A stretch of 64,000 bases of DNA from Rheum nobile (GCA_027886185.1 WOAB01000159.1:310001-374000), one strand, 5' to 3'; positions 19,839 through 31,728 are shown, counted from the first letter of the stretch. Translations and numbers: made by a program. The notes: generated from the sequence alone by a model not told the origin.

Positions 19839-21251
19839 TTAGCTGTTTAAGCTCAGCCAGAATCTGATGCTGAATTGAGCCACCCTTAGACGTTCCTTCG
19901 CCAGCTGCTTTCTTTGAGTTACAGTTCCCGTTCCCTTCGAGTCACCTTTAAACTTCATCTTCTCCACAACAACAGAATCCAATTCACTTCCCAGAGAGAC
20001 TTCATTTTCCTCGAGATAAGATTCATCTCGGAGCAACAACATGTTCACCAAGCCTGGATAGGCCAAAGAGTGGGACTTTGCTTTGCAACGTTCCATATGG
20101 CACAAAATCACTCGAAGGAGGTCAATCTTCTCCCTTCTCAGAAAATGGTCAAGCAAAAACAAGTCACAGAGGGTGATGGTGTTGCGCTTCTCTTGGCGAG
20201 GTGCCACGACCCTGGAGATGATGTGGAAAGCCACTCGCTGAGCCAACGTCAGCCTTTCAATGTGCAACTCCCCAGTGGTTGAACCAAACAACCGTTCCAT
20301 ACACGCCAGCCTTTCGTCATTGACCTCACTCGCTGGAACCTCAAAGAAGCCACCCAAAGGAATAGAGAGAAGCGAGGAGATTACCTTGGGCGTGAAGGAC
20401 AGGTCTTTACCACTGATTTTGGTAGACCCACACATAGCATTAGCCTTGGAGAGATGGTAGTAGTGGTAGAACTCACGCATTTGTACTTCATTCATAGTGG
20501 CTCTGTTGGAACAGAGCCGTTCCCATCCTTGGAAATGCAGAAGATCCAGAATCTCGCCCATATGGTGTTCAGCAAAGAAACTTTCTCGAATCAAAAGCGG
20601 TGGTAGAATTTTTTTACCTTCTGAAAAATCTGGAACAATAGTAGTGGAGACGGAGAGCTCCAACTTTGCCCTGCTAATGGTCTTGGCCTTCTTCTTTTCA
20701 GTTTGCACAGCGGAACGGAGCCGTGCCTTCAGTGGTATTGGAGCAGTTTCATCACCACTAGACTTTGACAACGTCGACTGTGCCGTTGGAGCCATTTGAT
20801 GCTCCAAAAACTCAACTTTCTCCTCTTTCTCCTCATCGTGAGAAGTGACAGCAAGATCAACGAGTTTGCGCTTGCGAGGTAGAGGCGGCGCCAAAGGAGC
20901 AGTCTTTACTCCAAGTTCCTCTTCCAGAGACTTCATGGACTGTTCCTCCTCCTCAATTCTTTCCTTTGAGGGGGAAGAGACCTCTTCTTCTTCGATGGGT
21001 TGAGGATTTGGTTGTTCCTCCATAGAGACCACCGCCAACACAGGATTGAGGTCATGGGCCTTTAATGGGGACGGAGCAGAGGGAGATGGAGTTGGTATCG
21101 ATGTAGAGGCGGAGGGATCGACGACTTATTGGACAGCGACCTGTGCAACCTCCAGAACAGATGTCGGCACGCCGGTGGTTGTCGGTGTAACGCGGGCGGC
21201 CTTGTCCTGTTGGAGTTGGAGGATGAAGGCGTCCATCTCGGCGTCAGACAT
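19839..21251 (-). pseudogene. D accessory ORF, putative plant transposon protein
   Basis: Starts at MSDAEMDAFILQLQQD (21251) and runs 471 codons with one TAA at 21124-21126. The N-terminal third is acidic and Pro/Ser/Glu-rich with a basic patch (PRKRKLVDLA), possibly a nuclear signal. From about residue 200 it has SFFAEHHMGEILDLLHFQGW, EFYHYYHLSKANAMCGSTKI, KVISSLLSIPLGGFFEVPAS and TLAQRVAFHIISRVVAPRQE, the pattern of the 'putative plant transposon protein' domain found in many plant LTR elements. Function unknown. Element E has a similar ORF in the same place. Confidence 0.75.
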
Positions 21252-21591
21252 CTTGTCGGTGGGGAGCAACTTGCTTGGAGAATCCGTGAAAAGAGTGAGC
21301 TTGGAGAGATTGCACAAGTTTGAGAGATTTGAGAGAGTAGAGAGCAAGAGAGAGTGGTGGTGAGGGACTTGGGATGGAAAGGCAAGTATTTATAGGAAAG
21401 ATAAAATCTTTAGAAGATAAAATCTTTCCAAATAATCTCAACCGACTTGCCAAAAATCCATCATGAGATTGTTTCTCTCTCCTCTAATAAAGGCCACTTT
21501 TTCACTTTGTTTACCGCATCACTGTTCCTGCCACAGAGCAGTCAAATCTCATAGAGAGCCGTTCCAACGTTCACCTGCACCCCAATAAATG
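21252..21591 (-). other. spacer of D upstream of accessory ORF
   Basis: 340 bp with no gene I can support; ends at the target duplication AAATG (21587-21591) of H. Confidence 0.5.
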
Positions 21592-22911
21592 TGACGTGCT
21601 GTCGTTCGTAGCTGTCAAATATAAAACCTCACAAATAAACTAGTATAGTCAATAAGTAAGGGTCGATCCCACAGGGAAGGAGCGAAACTAATGGTGGTTG
21701 CATGCAAGTCACTAAAAGGGGGGGGGGGGTTTGTAAGTTGGTTGGTCACAATCAAATCAAACACAGCAAAGTAGATGAATGAAATATCAAAGAGAGAAAA
21801 CACTTAGCCAAGTAATGTCCATATAAGTCATCCAACGGTTGTTCCTTGATTATGTCCTATCTTCCTATTCGGTTATTCCTGTCCTGATCTTGGGTAGATT
21901 CAAAGATCAACCAAACCTAAGAACCCTTACCAATGAATAACCCTAGCACCACTAGTGATTCAATCCAAAGGCAACAATGCATATAAGAATTAACCAGGAT
22001 ACACATAACACCTCAACCAGAAGCATTCAACATGTAATCAATTCTCTACATAGATAAATTCCACAGTGGCAGATATAATCTATGCTCGCTACTCGAACTA
22101 GAGCGTTAGCCCAACAGTTCCCTAGTATTAGCAATATGAATGAAAGCAATAGACCTAGGTGATCAATCTAGATAAACCAACAAACATCCAAATAAGATTT
22201 TGCGTAAGAGAAAAGATATAACTCAATAGGATAAGATAGATAGGAACAAAACCTCACAACCAGATGAATAAACTTATGCTTCCATTACCGGACTAAGCAA
22301 AAGAGGCTTAGCTCCTCATAAACATGATGAATTTCAAAAGTATGAAAAGTGGCAACAATGAAATGAAACTCTAGAATGGCGAACTCTCAAACCTAATGCT
22401 AAAGAGAGTATATATAGGGCTTCTAACAAATGACCTAGACCAATAAGAAAAGAAACGGAATAAAATGAGAAAATAAGAAAAGAAAACAGAAAAGATAGAT
22501 TCGGGAAAAGTCCGAACTTCCTGCGTTGATGACCCGCGATCGCGTCCCATGGACCGCGATCGCGGCCCCTTGTGGCTCCGCACTCTTCACACTTCTCCGC
22601 ACCTGCAGATAATTCTCGACTTGCCCCGAGGGATCGCGATTGCGGCACCCTTGCCCGCGGTCGCGGTTAATGCTCGGCCTTTACTCCTTGGCTTCACCTC
22701 CTAACCTCTCCTCTTCACTTCCTTGGCGTCTTCTCTTGGTGGCTTCCTTCCTCAGTGTCTCCTATGATATCCAAGATAGATCAAACACTTCCAAAAACAC
22801 CAAACTTCGCCCCCAAATGCCATACACATGAATGTGTCTAAATCTACCCGAATGGCACCAATAAAACCCTCTAATAACTCTTAGTTAAGCCCTATAAAGT
22901 AGTGCTTATCA
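21592..22911 (-). repeat. 3' LTR of H
   Basis: 1320 bp, TGACGTGCTG to GTGCTTATCA. Contains a G run (21718-21730) longer than in the other LTR and four palindromes of the CCGCGATCGCGG type (22534, 22554, 22633, 22655). Confidence 0.93.
22409..22416 (-). promoter_or_regulatory. TATA box of the H LTR
   Basis: TATATATA within 'gagagtatatatagg', conserved in the other LTR at 29230-29237, and placed so that minus-strand transcription would start inside the LTR. Confidence 0.45.
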
Positions 22912-22920
22912 AACTCCCCC
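22912..22920 (-). promoter_or_regulatory. polypurine tract of H
   Basis: Minus strand GGGGGAGTT directly before the LTR start TGATAAGCAC. Confidence 0.8.
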
Positions 22921-23646
22921 ATGCTTAGACCTTTGCTCGTCCTCGAGTAAACTAATAAAGAGTCTACTCCTCCAATGCAGCACCCAAGGTCTCAGGAAGC
23001 ATGTCCTCCAACTAAGAGTCACCTAACCCATGCCAAGCTCCTGGCACCAATCTCATTCACAACACATCCACAACTCAATCAGCTTAAAGGGCAAGCAGAG
23101 TACTTCCCCCAAGCTTAACCCGGACATCCAATGGTGTGAGTAACCTCTAATCCTAGCCTCCATCTATGACTCCTTATGCCTCCCAGAGTGACCTACCCGA
23201 CAATCCTTCTTCGACTCATCTTCTTATGCCGCCCCATCGGTAAAATGAGATCCTAGAAAACTCTCATCTTCTTTTCACTCATTTTGCCTAGGAGCCCTTT
23301 TGGGTTTTCATCCTAGCCACTCATATTTTTTTTTCATAGATGTGCTCACATAAGCTTACGTCACTCAGACACCTTCTTACCCCAGCCTAGCGCTGGTCCG
23401 GGCCACCTGCTTTTTACCCAAGCAGCCCTTTCAGGTTTTTGACTTGTCCCAGGATTTTTGTTTTTATTTTTATTTTTTATTTATTTATTTTTTTGAAATT
23501 GAAAATGCTGAAATTCAAAGTACAATGCTGGAAGAGAAATATGTACAAGATAGGTAGTGAATACTTCTACTCCCCTATGCTTAAATCATGCATTGTCCTC
23601 AATGTATGGAGGACAAATAAAAAGATAAGGGGAAAAATAGAAGTAC
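22921..23646 (-). other. H 3' noncoding region
   Basis: About 725 bp without a supported gene. Contains repeated 'caagc ttaac', 'agcccttt(t/c)(g/a)gg' motifs and an A/T run at 23458-23495. Confidence 0.5.
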
Positions 23647-25011
23647 TCACTCGGGTAGAGGCCAGTATCCATAGGCGTTGAAGAAAGCCTCAGCTCTCCT
23701 CTGCAGATGAACCACCTGGTCCTCAACGGTAGTGAGGTGGTTGTCCAGACGGTTGGCGTGGTAGGCAAGGTTGACCTCCATGTTGCGCTGCCACTCAGCG
23801 CTCCACCTCTCGTGCTCCTCCAGGCGGGTGGAGATTTGGCGCTCCCACTCAGCGCCTCTCCTCTCATGCTCCTCTAGCCTCTGGGAGATGCCGCGTTCCC
23901 ACTCGGCGCTTCTCCGTATCTGCTCATCCCGCCTCAGCTGCAGGTTCGTCATTCTGTCTAGGAGCTGGTCCCATGGAGCCCCTCCAGAAGCACTACCAGA
24001 TCCAGATGCCTGGTGAGTGTAGTCAGGATATACAGGAGGGCCCCTGGAACTCGGCGGTGATGGCACATCTCTCTCCATGTCCTACGCCGCAGTCTCTTCC
24101 TCGTCGTCGTCGTCGTCCCCTTCTTCATCGGACGACGATCCCTGCTCCCCGTCGGCATAAAGGTAGAAATCCCTCGTCCGAGGCCCAAAAGGCATCGGAC
24201 GAGGCAACCTCATGCGGTGTATGTTGCTGGCCAGGGAGAGCCAGGTGTACTCTCCATCGCGGGCCTCCAGCAGATGGGACCTCCGCATGAGCCTGATATT
24301 GTATGTGTAGCTCTCGTCGGGGAATTCCCAATGGTCCGTGAGGATCTCGTACTGTCGGGCGATAAGCGTCACCATGCCTCCCATGGAGATCTTGCCGCCC
24401 TTCTTCTCTCTCAGTCGTAGGCAGCTGGAGAGAAATAGCTCGACCCAGTCGGGGATGGTGTGGCTCTCTGGTGTCAAACACCAGAGCACTATAAGGTCCT
24501 GCCTGGAGACCTTGTTCACCTCCCCCTGTCCCAGGAAGGTCATGGCTAGCACCTTGTGCGCCAGCCTCAAACAGGGGTGTGTCAGCTTGTAGTTGTACTC
24601 GCCGGCGTTGGGTTCGATCACATCCCGGGTCGCACCTTGCCAGAAGAACTCTGGCAAGGCGCCTACAGCTTCCCAATCCTCGGTGGGCTCCTCAGTAATG
24701 CCAAAAAGGTCCCGCAGACCTTCGTAGGACATCCTTCTTTGCCGCCCTAACAGGTTGAACGTGATCCCGTCGTCGTGGCGTTCCAGCGTGGCCAGGAACT
24801 CCAGGGTCAGTTCGTCAGATGTCAGGGCGGACAAGTCAATGAAGTTACCGAGCCCTCCGTGGCTCAGCAACTGATGAGTGCAGTCCTCCAAACCGAGTTG
24901 TGTCAGCGTCGGTCGATCGTAGAATTTCGTCTGGACGATCTTCCGCTGGCTGAACGTCTCGAAATAGCGCCGATGCCTCGGGCTCCTCATGTTGGCTACG
25001 AAAGCAGACAT
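23647..25011 (-). pseudogene. ATHILA ORF-1-type protein of H
   Basis: A single frame of 455 codons from MSAFVANMRSPRHRRYFETF with one TAG at 24079-24081. The N-terminal 300 residues follow the ATHILA ORF-1 pattern: FSQRKIVQTKFYDRPTLTQL, LGLEDCTHQLLSHGGLGNFI, ITFNLLGRQRRMSYEGLRDL, then HPCLRLAHKVLAMTFLGQGE and a long acidic run of Asp/Glu. After the stop comes a region of heptad-like repeats (EWERGISQRLEEHERRGAEW and two near copies), likely coiled coil. It occupies the place of the env-like gene in Athila. Role unknown. Confidence 0.75.
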
Positions 25012-25836
25012 GGTGGGAATAAGGAGCTAGAAGCACGAAAGGAATACCGGAGGGGCCCGCGATCGCGGGGTGTGGGCCGCAGTCGCGGTTTATGCTCGAA
25101 TGAAGTCCTCTGGAGAAGAAAGGCCGCGATCGCGGTGCTTGACAGCGGCGATCGCGGTTTTTGGGCTGCAGAAAACTTCAAATAAAAATGGCTCTGGTGG
25201 TCCTCGGTGGCGCTACGGTGGTCACGGGGGCTTCAGGCGATGGTCCGACGATCGCGGCTCGTGAGGCAATGAGAAATCCGAGGGAAAATGGAGATCTCAC
25301 CCAAACGACGTCGCGGTGGCGGGACGATGGTCGCGGGGTTGCAGGGTGTCGTCGCGGTGGTCGGAGATCCGAGTGTGTGGAGAGTGAGAGCGTGCGGTGG
25401 AGGTGTTGTAAAATGCCACCGTCACGCCTCACTCTTATAGGCTCGGCGACGAGATACCGCGATCGCGGGGCTAAGGGCCCGCGATCGCGGGGTTAATGCC
25501 CTGCAGCGTAACAGTCGGCGTGAGTTACGAGGGTTTGACCACCTCGGAAATAAATTTTGTGGCCTAGTTTTTTTTTTTTTGTAGAACTAAACTCCGTAAA
25601 ACACCGTGGTGGAACCGCGATCGCGGGTTGCTGGGGTTGGGGCTCCGCTGCAAAGTTAGTTCTAGTGGCCCACAGAAGAAAGAAAAAGAAAATAACAGCT
25701 AATGCAACAAAATTAAAAATAGTAACAAATCCTAACAAAAACAAAAGACAAAGATGAGTTCAGCAACTCATACCTCGGGTTGCCTCCCGAGAAGCGCCAT
25801 AGTTATCATCGCGGCACGACGTCCTGCTGTACCTTC
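25012..25836 (-). repeat. H spacer with paired CCGCGATCGCGG palindromes
   Basis: No gene. Contains palindromes at 25057, 25077, 25124, 25145, 25457, 25479 and 25615 (CCGCGATCGCGG or one-base variants). The first six form three pairs with 20-22 bp between starts; 25615 stands alone. Some are followed by TTAATGC or TTTATGC, as in the LTRs, so a unit of about 40 bp seems to have been copied around the element. Confidence 0.8.
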
Positions 25837-28296
25837 TCAACCTGGGTTGCCTCCTGCAACCGTACTCTGCACTCTTGAATCTGGGGAATGCTCCTGAATG
25901 GACTCCAGCCTATGCTCTACCTTCCTCCGGTCAAATTCCATGCTTATCGTACCTATGCCCACGTCGATCTTTGTGTTGGAGGTCTTCATGAAAGGCCTCC
26001 CTAGCATTACTCGTCCTCCTTGTTTCCCTGTGTTCATGATGAAGAAGTCTGCAGGGAAGACAAGGGTGTCGACGCTCACCAAAACGTCCTTCACAACGCC
26101 CTCTGGAATGATGACGGAGTTGTCAGCCAGTTGGATGACAATTTCCGTGCTTTCTAGTGGTCTGACATTGAGGGTGTTGTAGACAGACAGCGGTAGGACA
26201 TTGATTGAGGCCCCCAAATCCAGCAATGTCTTGCTGAACTCTGTTTCCCCAATCTTGCAGGGTACGCTAAACATCCCGGGATCTTCACACTTTTTCGGGA
26301 TCTTCTTTTGCATCACAGCCGAGACATCCTTCTTGACTTTCTCCTTTTTCTTCGACCGCTCCTTTTGCTCCTTCTTGAGCTTGCATAGCTCCCTCAAGAA
26401 GTTTGCAAAGCGAGGCATCGTTTTGCTCAATTGGGGAGTCACCTTGTAGTTCCTGAATGTCTCGTACATTCCCTTTAGTCCCTCAATGGGTTCGTCATCT
26501 TCTAGCGCAGCAGGGAATGGCACTGGGATGTCAAAATATCCCTCCGGGTAGACATACCGCATCATAAATGTAAGTGGAGACGGCCCATTTTCCGAAGTTT
26601 GATCACGGTTTTCACCCCACGATCGTGGTTCTTGCACTGGGGCCCCGCGGTCGCGGCTATCCTGCCCGCGATCGCGCTTAATCGGCGCATCTTGCCCATT
26701 CTCTTGCTCAACAGACCCGCGATCGCGGAAAATTGCCCGCGGTCGCGGTTCGTCCTCGTACTTCTCGGTTGGAAGCTTTTCTTCTTCATGCTCCCATCTG
26801 GGCCTTGACGTCATGGAGTTGACGTTTTGCCTTGGATTTATCTCAGTTTGAGATGGGAGTGCTCGTGACTCTCTAGCTTCAAGCTTGCTAACCGTTTGGG
26901 AGATCTGCCCCACCTGCTTCTCTAAGTTCTGTATGCTGGACTTGGTCTCGTGTTGAAACTGAACCATGTTTTGCTGCATGGTTCCCACGGTCTGCGTCAG
27001 CGTAGTCATATGCTGCGCCAATGTGTTGACCTGGTCCTCAAGATTGGTGGTGTGGGGAGCTCCCTGCCCTTGCGGTCTTTGATCTGTTTGGCCTTTGAAC
27101 TGCTGGCCTCCTTGAAACTGCCTCTGGGGGTACTGCTGCTGCTGCTGGTATTGCTGAGGGGGTCTTGGTCGGAACTCAGGAGGGTTCTCCACGTTCTGCG
27201 TGTTCCCGTACCTTAAATTTGGGTGATCTCTCCACCCGGGATTGTAGGTACTGGAATAGGGGTCGTACCGTGGTCTTTGTTGGTACCCCCCAACAGCGTT
27301 GACTTGCTCAGTGGACTCCTCGTAGAGTGTAGGACATGCGTCAGTTGCATGCGAAGTAGCATAGCAAAATTCACACTCCTTGACCCTCTACGGTCCTTCC
27401 TTCCTCATCAAAACCTTGATCATCTCCTTCATTTCGCTCATGTCTTTCACCATAGATGGGGGAGCATGATCACTTGTAGTGGCTTTCACTGCCTGGGCGC
27501 TCGCCCTCTTACTGAATTGCCTTGAGCCTTCCGACAACTCGCTGAATATCTCAAATGCTCCGGCAGGTGTCTTGTTCAGTATGTTGCCTCCACATGCCGT
27601 ATTCACCATTCGTCGCTCTTCATCCAGCAATCCCCCATATAGGTATAAGACCAAATCTTGGTCTGAATACCCGTGGTAAGGACAGCTGGAGCACAACCTC
27701 TTGAAACGCTCATAGTACTCGTAGAGCGTCTCCGTCCCATGCTGCTCTATGTTGCTCAGGTTGCGCTTGAGACTGTTCAGCTTTGTTGCTAGAAATTACT
27801 TCTCCAGAAACGCCTTCTTCATCTTTCCCCAGGTATTGATGCTACCTGGGGTGAGGTAGTAAAACCATTCGTTGGCTGAATCCTTAAGCGAGAAAGGAAA
27901 AACCCTCAACTTGATTTGGTCCTCCGTTATGTTGCGTGGCTTCATGGAGGTACACACGGCGTGAAACTCCGAGAGATGCTTGTTTGGGTCCTCTCCACTT
28001 AGCCCATGGAACTGGGGCAAAAGATGGATAAGCCCAGACTTGAGCTCAAAGTTCACTCCCGCTAGGAGCTCAGGGAACTCTACGGCCAGTGCCTACTGCT
28101 CCAAGTTAGGAGCAGTCAGCTGCCTCAACGTGGGTGGTTTGTCAGCCATCACTTCTTCTTCATCGATCTCTTCCTGCAGTATCGCTCTAGGTGGATCGGC
28201 CAAAATTGTTGTTGCCCTCCGATTCTCCCTCAATGTCCGCTCAATCTCTGAATCAATTGCTAAAGGTGGAGAGTCAGTAGTACGGGTGTGGACCAT
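25837..28296 (-). pseudogene. H gag-protease polyprotein (three in-frame stops)
   Basis: One frame of 820 codons from MVHTRTTDSPPLAID. Gag domain: SGLIHLLPQFHGLSGEDPNK, FPFSLKDSANEWFYYLTPGS, then LYEYYERFKRLCSSCPYHGY; knuckle-like CEFCYATSHATDAC near 27355; Gln-rich stretch; helical TTNLEDQVNTLAQHMTTL; an Arg/Asp/Gly-rich part created by the palindromes; then aspartic protease with FSKTLLDLGASINVLPLSVY (active site DLGA), IVIQLADNSVIIPEGVVKDV and GRVMLGRPFMKTSNTKIDVG. Stops near 28092, 27795 and 27387. The DLGA active site and gag match Athila elements. Confidence 0.85.
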
Positions 28297-28398
28297 AAGA
28301 TAGGTCCACACACACAAGCAAACACACAAAAATCACACAAAAATTTTGAAACACACACAAAGCACACAAAAACACCAAAAGTTCAAAACTTGCCTTTC

Positions 28399-28416
28399 CT
28401 GGCAACGGCGCCAAAT
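28399..28416 (-). promoter_or_regulatory. primer binding site of H
   Basis: Minus strand TTTGGCGCCGTTGCCAGG, the site typical of Athila and Tat elements, just inside the 5' LTR. Confidence 0.88.
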
Positions 28417-28417
28417 T

Positions 28418-29732
28418 TGACGTGCTGTCGTTCGTAGCTGTCAAATATAAAACCTCACAAATAAACTAGTATAGTCAATAAGTAAGGGTCGATCCCACAG
28501 GGAAGGAGCGAAACTAATGGTGGTTGCATGCAAGTCACTAAAAGGGGGGGTTTGTAAGTTGGTTGGTCACAATCAAATCAAACACAACAAAGTAGATGAA
28601 TGAAATATCAAAGAGAGAAAACACTTAGCCAAGTAATGTCCATATAAGTCATCCAACGGTTGTTCCTTGATTATGTCCTATCTTCCTATTCGGTTATTCA
28701 TGTCCTGATCTTGGGTAGATTCAAAGATCAACCAAACCTAAGAACCCTTACCAATGAATAACCCTAGCACCACTAGTGATTCAATCCAAAGGCAACAATG
28801 CATATAAGAATTAACCAGGATACACATAACACCTCAACCAGAAGCATTCAACATGTAATCAATTCTCTACATAGATAAATTCCACAGTGGCAGATATAAT
28901 CTATGCTCGCTACTCGAACTAGAGCGTTAGCCCAACAGTTCCCTAGTATTAGCAATATGAATGAAAGCAATAAACCTAGGTGATCAATCTAGATAAACCA
29001 ACAAACATCCAAATAAGATTTTGCGCAAGAGAAAAGATATAACTCAATATGATAAGATAGATAGGAACAAAACCTCACAACCAGATGAATAAACTTATTC
29101 TTCCATTACCGGACTAAGCAAAAGAGGCTTAGCTCCTCATAAACATGATGAACTTCAAAAGTATGAAAAGTGGCAATGATGAAATGAAACTCTAGAATGG
29201 CGAACTCTCAAACCTAATGCTAAAGAGAGTATATATAGGGATTCTAACAAATGACCTAGCCCAATAAGAAAAGAAACGGAATAAAATGAGAAAATAAGAA
29301 AAGAAAACAAAAAAGATAGATTTGGAAAAAGTCCGAACTTCCTGTGTTGATGACCCGAGATCGCGGCCCATGGATCGCGATCGCGGCCCCTTGTGGCTCC
29401 GCACTCTTCACACTTCTTCGCGCCTGCAGATAATTCTCGACTTGCCCCGAGGGACCGCGATCGCGGCACCCTTGCCCGCGGTCGCGGTTAATGCTCGGCC
29501 TTTACTCCTTGGCTTCTCCTCCTAACCTATCCTCTTCACTTCCTTGGCGTCTTCTCTTGGTGGCTTCCTTCCTCAGTGTCTCCTATGATATCCAAGATAG
29601 CTCAAACACTTCCAAAAACACCAAACTTCGCCCCCAAACGCCATACACATGAATGTGTCTAAATCTACCCGAATGGCACCAATAAAACCCTCTAATAACT
29701 CTTAGTTAAGCCCTACAAAGTAGTGCTTATCA
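28418..29732 (-). repeat. 5' LTR of H
   Basis: 1315 bp, TGACGTGCTG to GTGCTTATCA, followed by the target duplication AAATG. Palindromes at 29355, 29375, 29454 and 29475. Confidence 0.93.
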
Positions 29733-30250
29733 AAATGCCAACTACTGATTCAAAATCCACGTTCCATACACATCTGTTCCCCCTTAATTTGAACAATAAT
29801 CTTTGTTCCCCCTAAGACCAAGAGTGTTTGTGAGGCTTGTCTGGATATTTCATAGTTGGGTTCACACAAAATATAGTTTATACAAACATATGGTAGGGAA
29901 AATTACAACTCAGATAATTATTCCCAGTAAAAAGTTTATCAAAGAAGGATCATAAGGATCGTTTATCTGAATCAAGGCAATGGTAGGTTGTACAACCGAT
30001 TATCATGTGGGTTTGTAATGAGTGTTCAATCATGAAATCGGTTGTTTTGGGTTTCAAATAAGATGTTAGCATGCAATCAAGTAATTCAACACAAATCAAA
30101 AGACAAAGAAGCTAGACCCTAAGACTAAGCAATTCAAGCATACAAAAATCATGAAATAGCAAGTTCAAGAAAGACAATGTAAGCAAGATACTTCATGATA
30201 TCTGTGAACAAATTAGCCAAGCATTGAGGGAATAATGGGTGTGAAGGTCC
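29733..30250 (-). other. spacer of D between RNase H and H insertion
   Basis: About 520 bp with no gene. Has two 'gttcccccttaa'-like pyrimidine runs (29777 and 29810), which on the D strand are purine-rich and could be an internal polypurine tract. Confidence 0.45.
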
Positions 30251-30995
30251 TCAATTCAGAGAGATCATGCCAAGGAGAAACCGAAGATACTCGAATGGAC
30301 CTTTGTCTAGTGCTTTGGTGAAGATGTTGGCTACTTGATTTTCAGTCCTGCAATGTTCCATTCTAATGAAGCCCATGCCAACATTATCACGTAGAAAATG
30401 ATGATGAATGTCAATGTGCTTAGTACGTGAATGATGAAGTGGATTTTTCGAAATGTTAATGGAACTAGTATTATCACACATAATAGGAACGATGCCAAGA
30501 GACATACCAAAGTCTTCCAGTTGTTGTTTGAGCCACAATACATGAGCACAACAACTTGCTGTGACAACGTACTCGGCTTCTGCAGTGGAAAGGGCCATAG
30601 AGTTTTGCTTCTTGGAACCCCATGAGACAAGACAGGGACCAAGGAACTGTGCCGTTCTAGAGGTGCTTTTGCGATTCACAATGTGCCCAGCAAAGTCAGC
30701 GTCAGTGAATCCAACAAGATTGAAATCACAGTTCTTGGGATACCATAGACAGAGATGGTCCATTCCTTTGAGGTATCGAAAGATTTGCTTTACTTCCTTC
30801 AAGTGTGAGTCATTAGGGTTGGCCTGAAATCTAGCACATAGACACACACTAAACAAAATATCTGGCCGACTGGCCGACTAGCCGACTAGCCGTGAGATAG
30901 AGGAGAGAACCAATCATTTCTCTATACATGGTAGGATCAACAGTTATTCCATTCAAGTCTACATCCAAGCGAGTGTTAGGAGAAATAGGGGTAAC
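30251..30995 (-). pseudogene. D reverse transcriptase end and RNase H
   Basis: RT end left of G reads PISPNTRLDVDLNG, PTMYREMIGSLLYLTASR; then a run of 8-bp repeats (30862-30894) shifts the frame. From 30856 a 201-aa stretch gives copia RNase H: SDSHLKEVKQIFRYLKG-like start, GFTDADFAGHIVNRKSTSRT, CLVSWGSKKQNSMALSTAEA, EYVVTASCCAHVLWLKQQLE, IMCDNTSSINISKNPLHHSR, TKHIDIHHHFLRD, ANIFTKALD. All catalytic acidic residues are in place. The last residues MISLN are close to the usual domain end. Confidence 0.88.
30862..30894. repeat. octanucleotide repeat in D RT
   Basis: About four copies of gccgact(a/g) inside the RT-RNase H junction (ASR-PDILFSV in related elements). The insertion breaks the frame. 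Confidence 0.75.
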
Positions 30996-31673
30996 TGTTG
31001 GGCCTGGATTCTCCAAAAAAAAAAGATTAGACCCTCGATCGAGCCCAAGCCCATCGCCATTCGGAAGACCAAACAATGAAAGCCTAGAAAAGCCGACAAG
31101 ACTTCTCTGGTCGAGCGTCATCCGACAGGGTCGCGAAGATCCCGCCACGCATTTAATGCCCGGATCATGCAACGTCTACAACACTTAAACCACCACAATT
31201 ACCAGCAATTTAATGGCGAAATCTTCGCCATTACGTCCAACATAGAAGACAAAGATATCGAAGAAGCACAACGGTCACAAAGAGTAAATGGACTTACCAT
31301 ATTGGGACGACAAGGAAGATAGAAATTCAACTCTCACCACTACGCTAGGGACACGCTTTCTTACTCAAATAACTCACCAGAATAGCACTCTCACTGCCCA
31401 TCTAGCTCTAAAAAACGGTTACCTACGTCTGACCCCTGCCGGTCGCCACTCACAAGTCACCGGTCGAGTCCCACTCGATCTCTGGTTTTATTACGATAAG
31501 TTGTATCATGATTCAATCCGATTCACACGACGTCTAATAAAATCGCCTTGCTATTACATATTTATTTCTTGTTTATCTATTATTTACTTGGTTTGGATTG
31601 TTTCCTATCGTCCGGTCGACTAGTTACCCCGTCTAAGGCGATTTAGGTCGTCCGATCTTTTCGTCCCAAAACA
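30996..31673 (+). repeat. 5' LTR of G
   Basis: 678 bp, TGTTGGGCCT to CCCAAAACA. Contains a 15-bp inverted repeat 'ggcgaaatcttcgcc' at about 31212-31228. Confidence 0.94.
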
Positions 31674-31676
31674 ATT

Positions 31677-31695
31677 TGGCGCCCACCGTGGGGCA
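31677..31695 (+). promoter_or_regulatory. primer binding site of G
   Basis: TGGCGCCCACCGTGGGG, three bases after the LTR end; common in plant Tat-type gypsy elements. Confidence 0.85.
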
Positions 31696-31728
31696 ACTTG
31701 TCGATCACCTTTCCGGAATCTTCCAACC

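Larger units (their letters stand above)
21592..29732 (-). mobile_element. Athila-like gypsy element H, non-autonomous
   Basis: LTRs 21592-22911 and 28418-29732 (1320 and 1315 bp, few differences), perfect target duplication AAATG (21587-21591, 29733-29737), primer site TTTGGCGCCGTTGCC as in Athila/Tat, and a G-rich polypurine tract at 22912. Content: gag-protease in one frame, an 820-bp spacer, then an ATHILA-type ORF. There is no RT, RNase H or integrase, so it needed help in trans. Both LTRs and the internal region carry paired GC-rich palindromes (see 25012-25836). Confidence 0.92.

Noticed and set aside
24125..24676. 183-aa frame overlapping the ATHILA-type ORF
   Set aside because: Shifted frame of the same strand within the conserved ORF; no conserved features of its own.
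25615..25626. third pair of palindromes around 25615
   Set aside because: No second palindrome within 25 bp; kept as a single copy, not counted as a pair.
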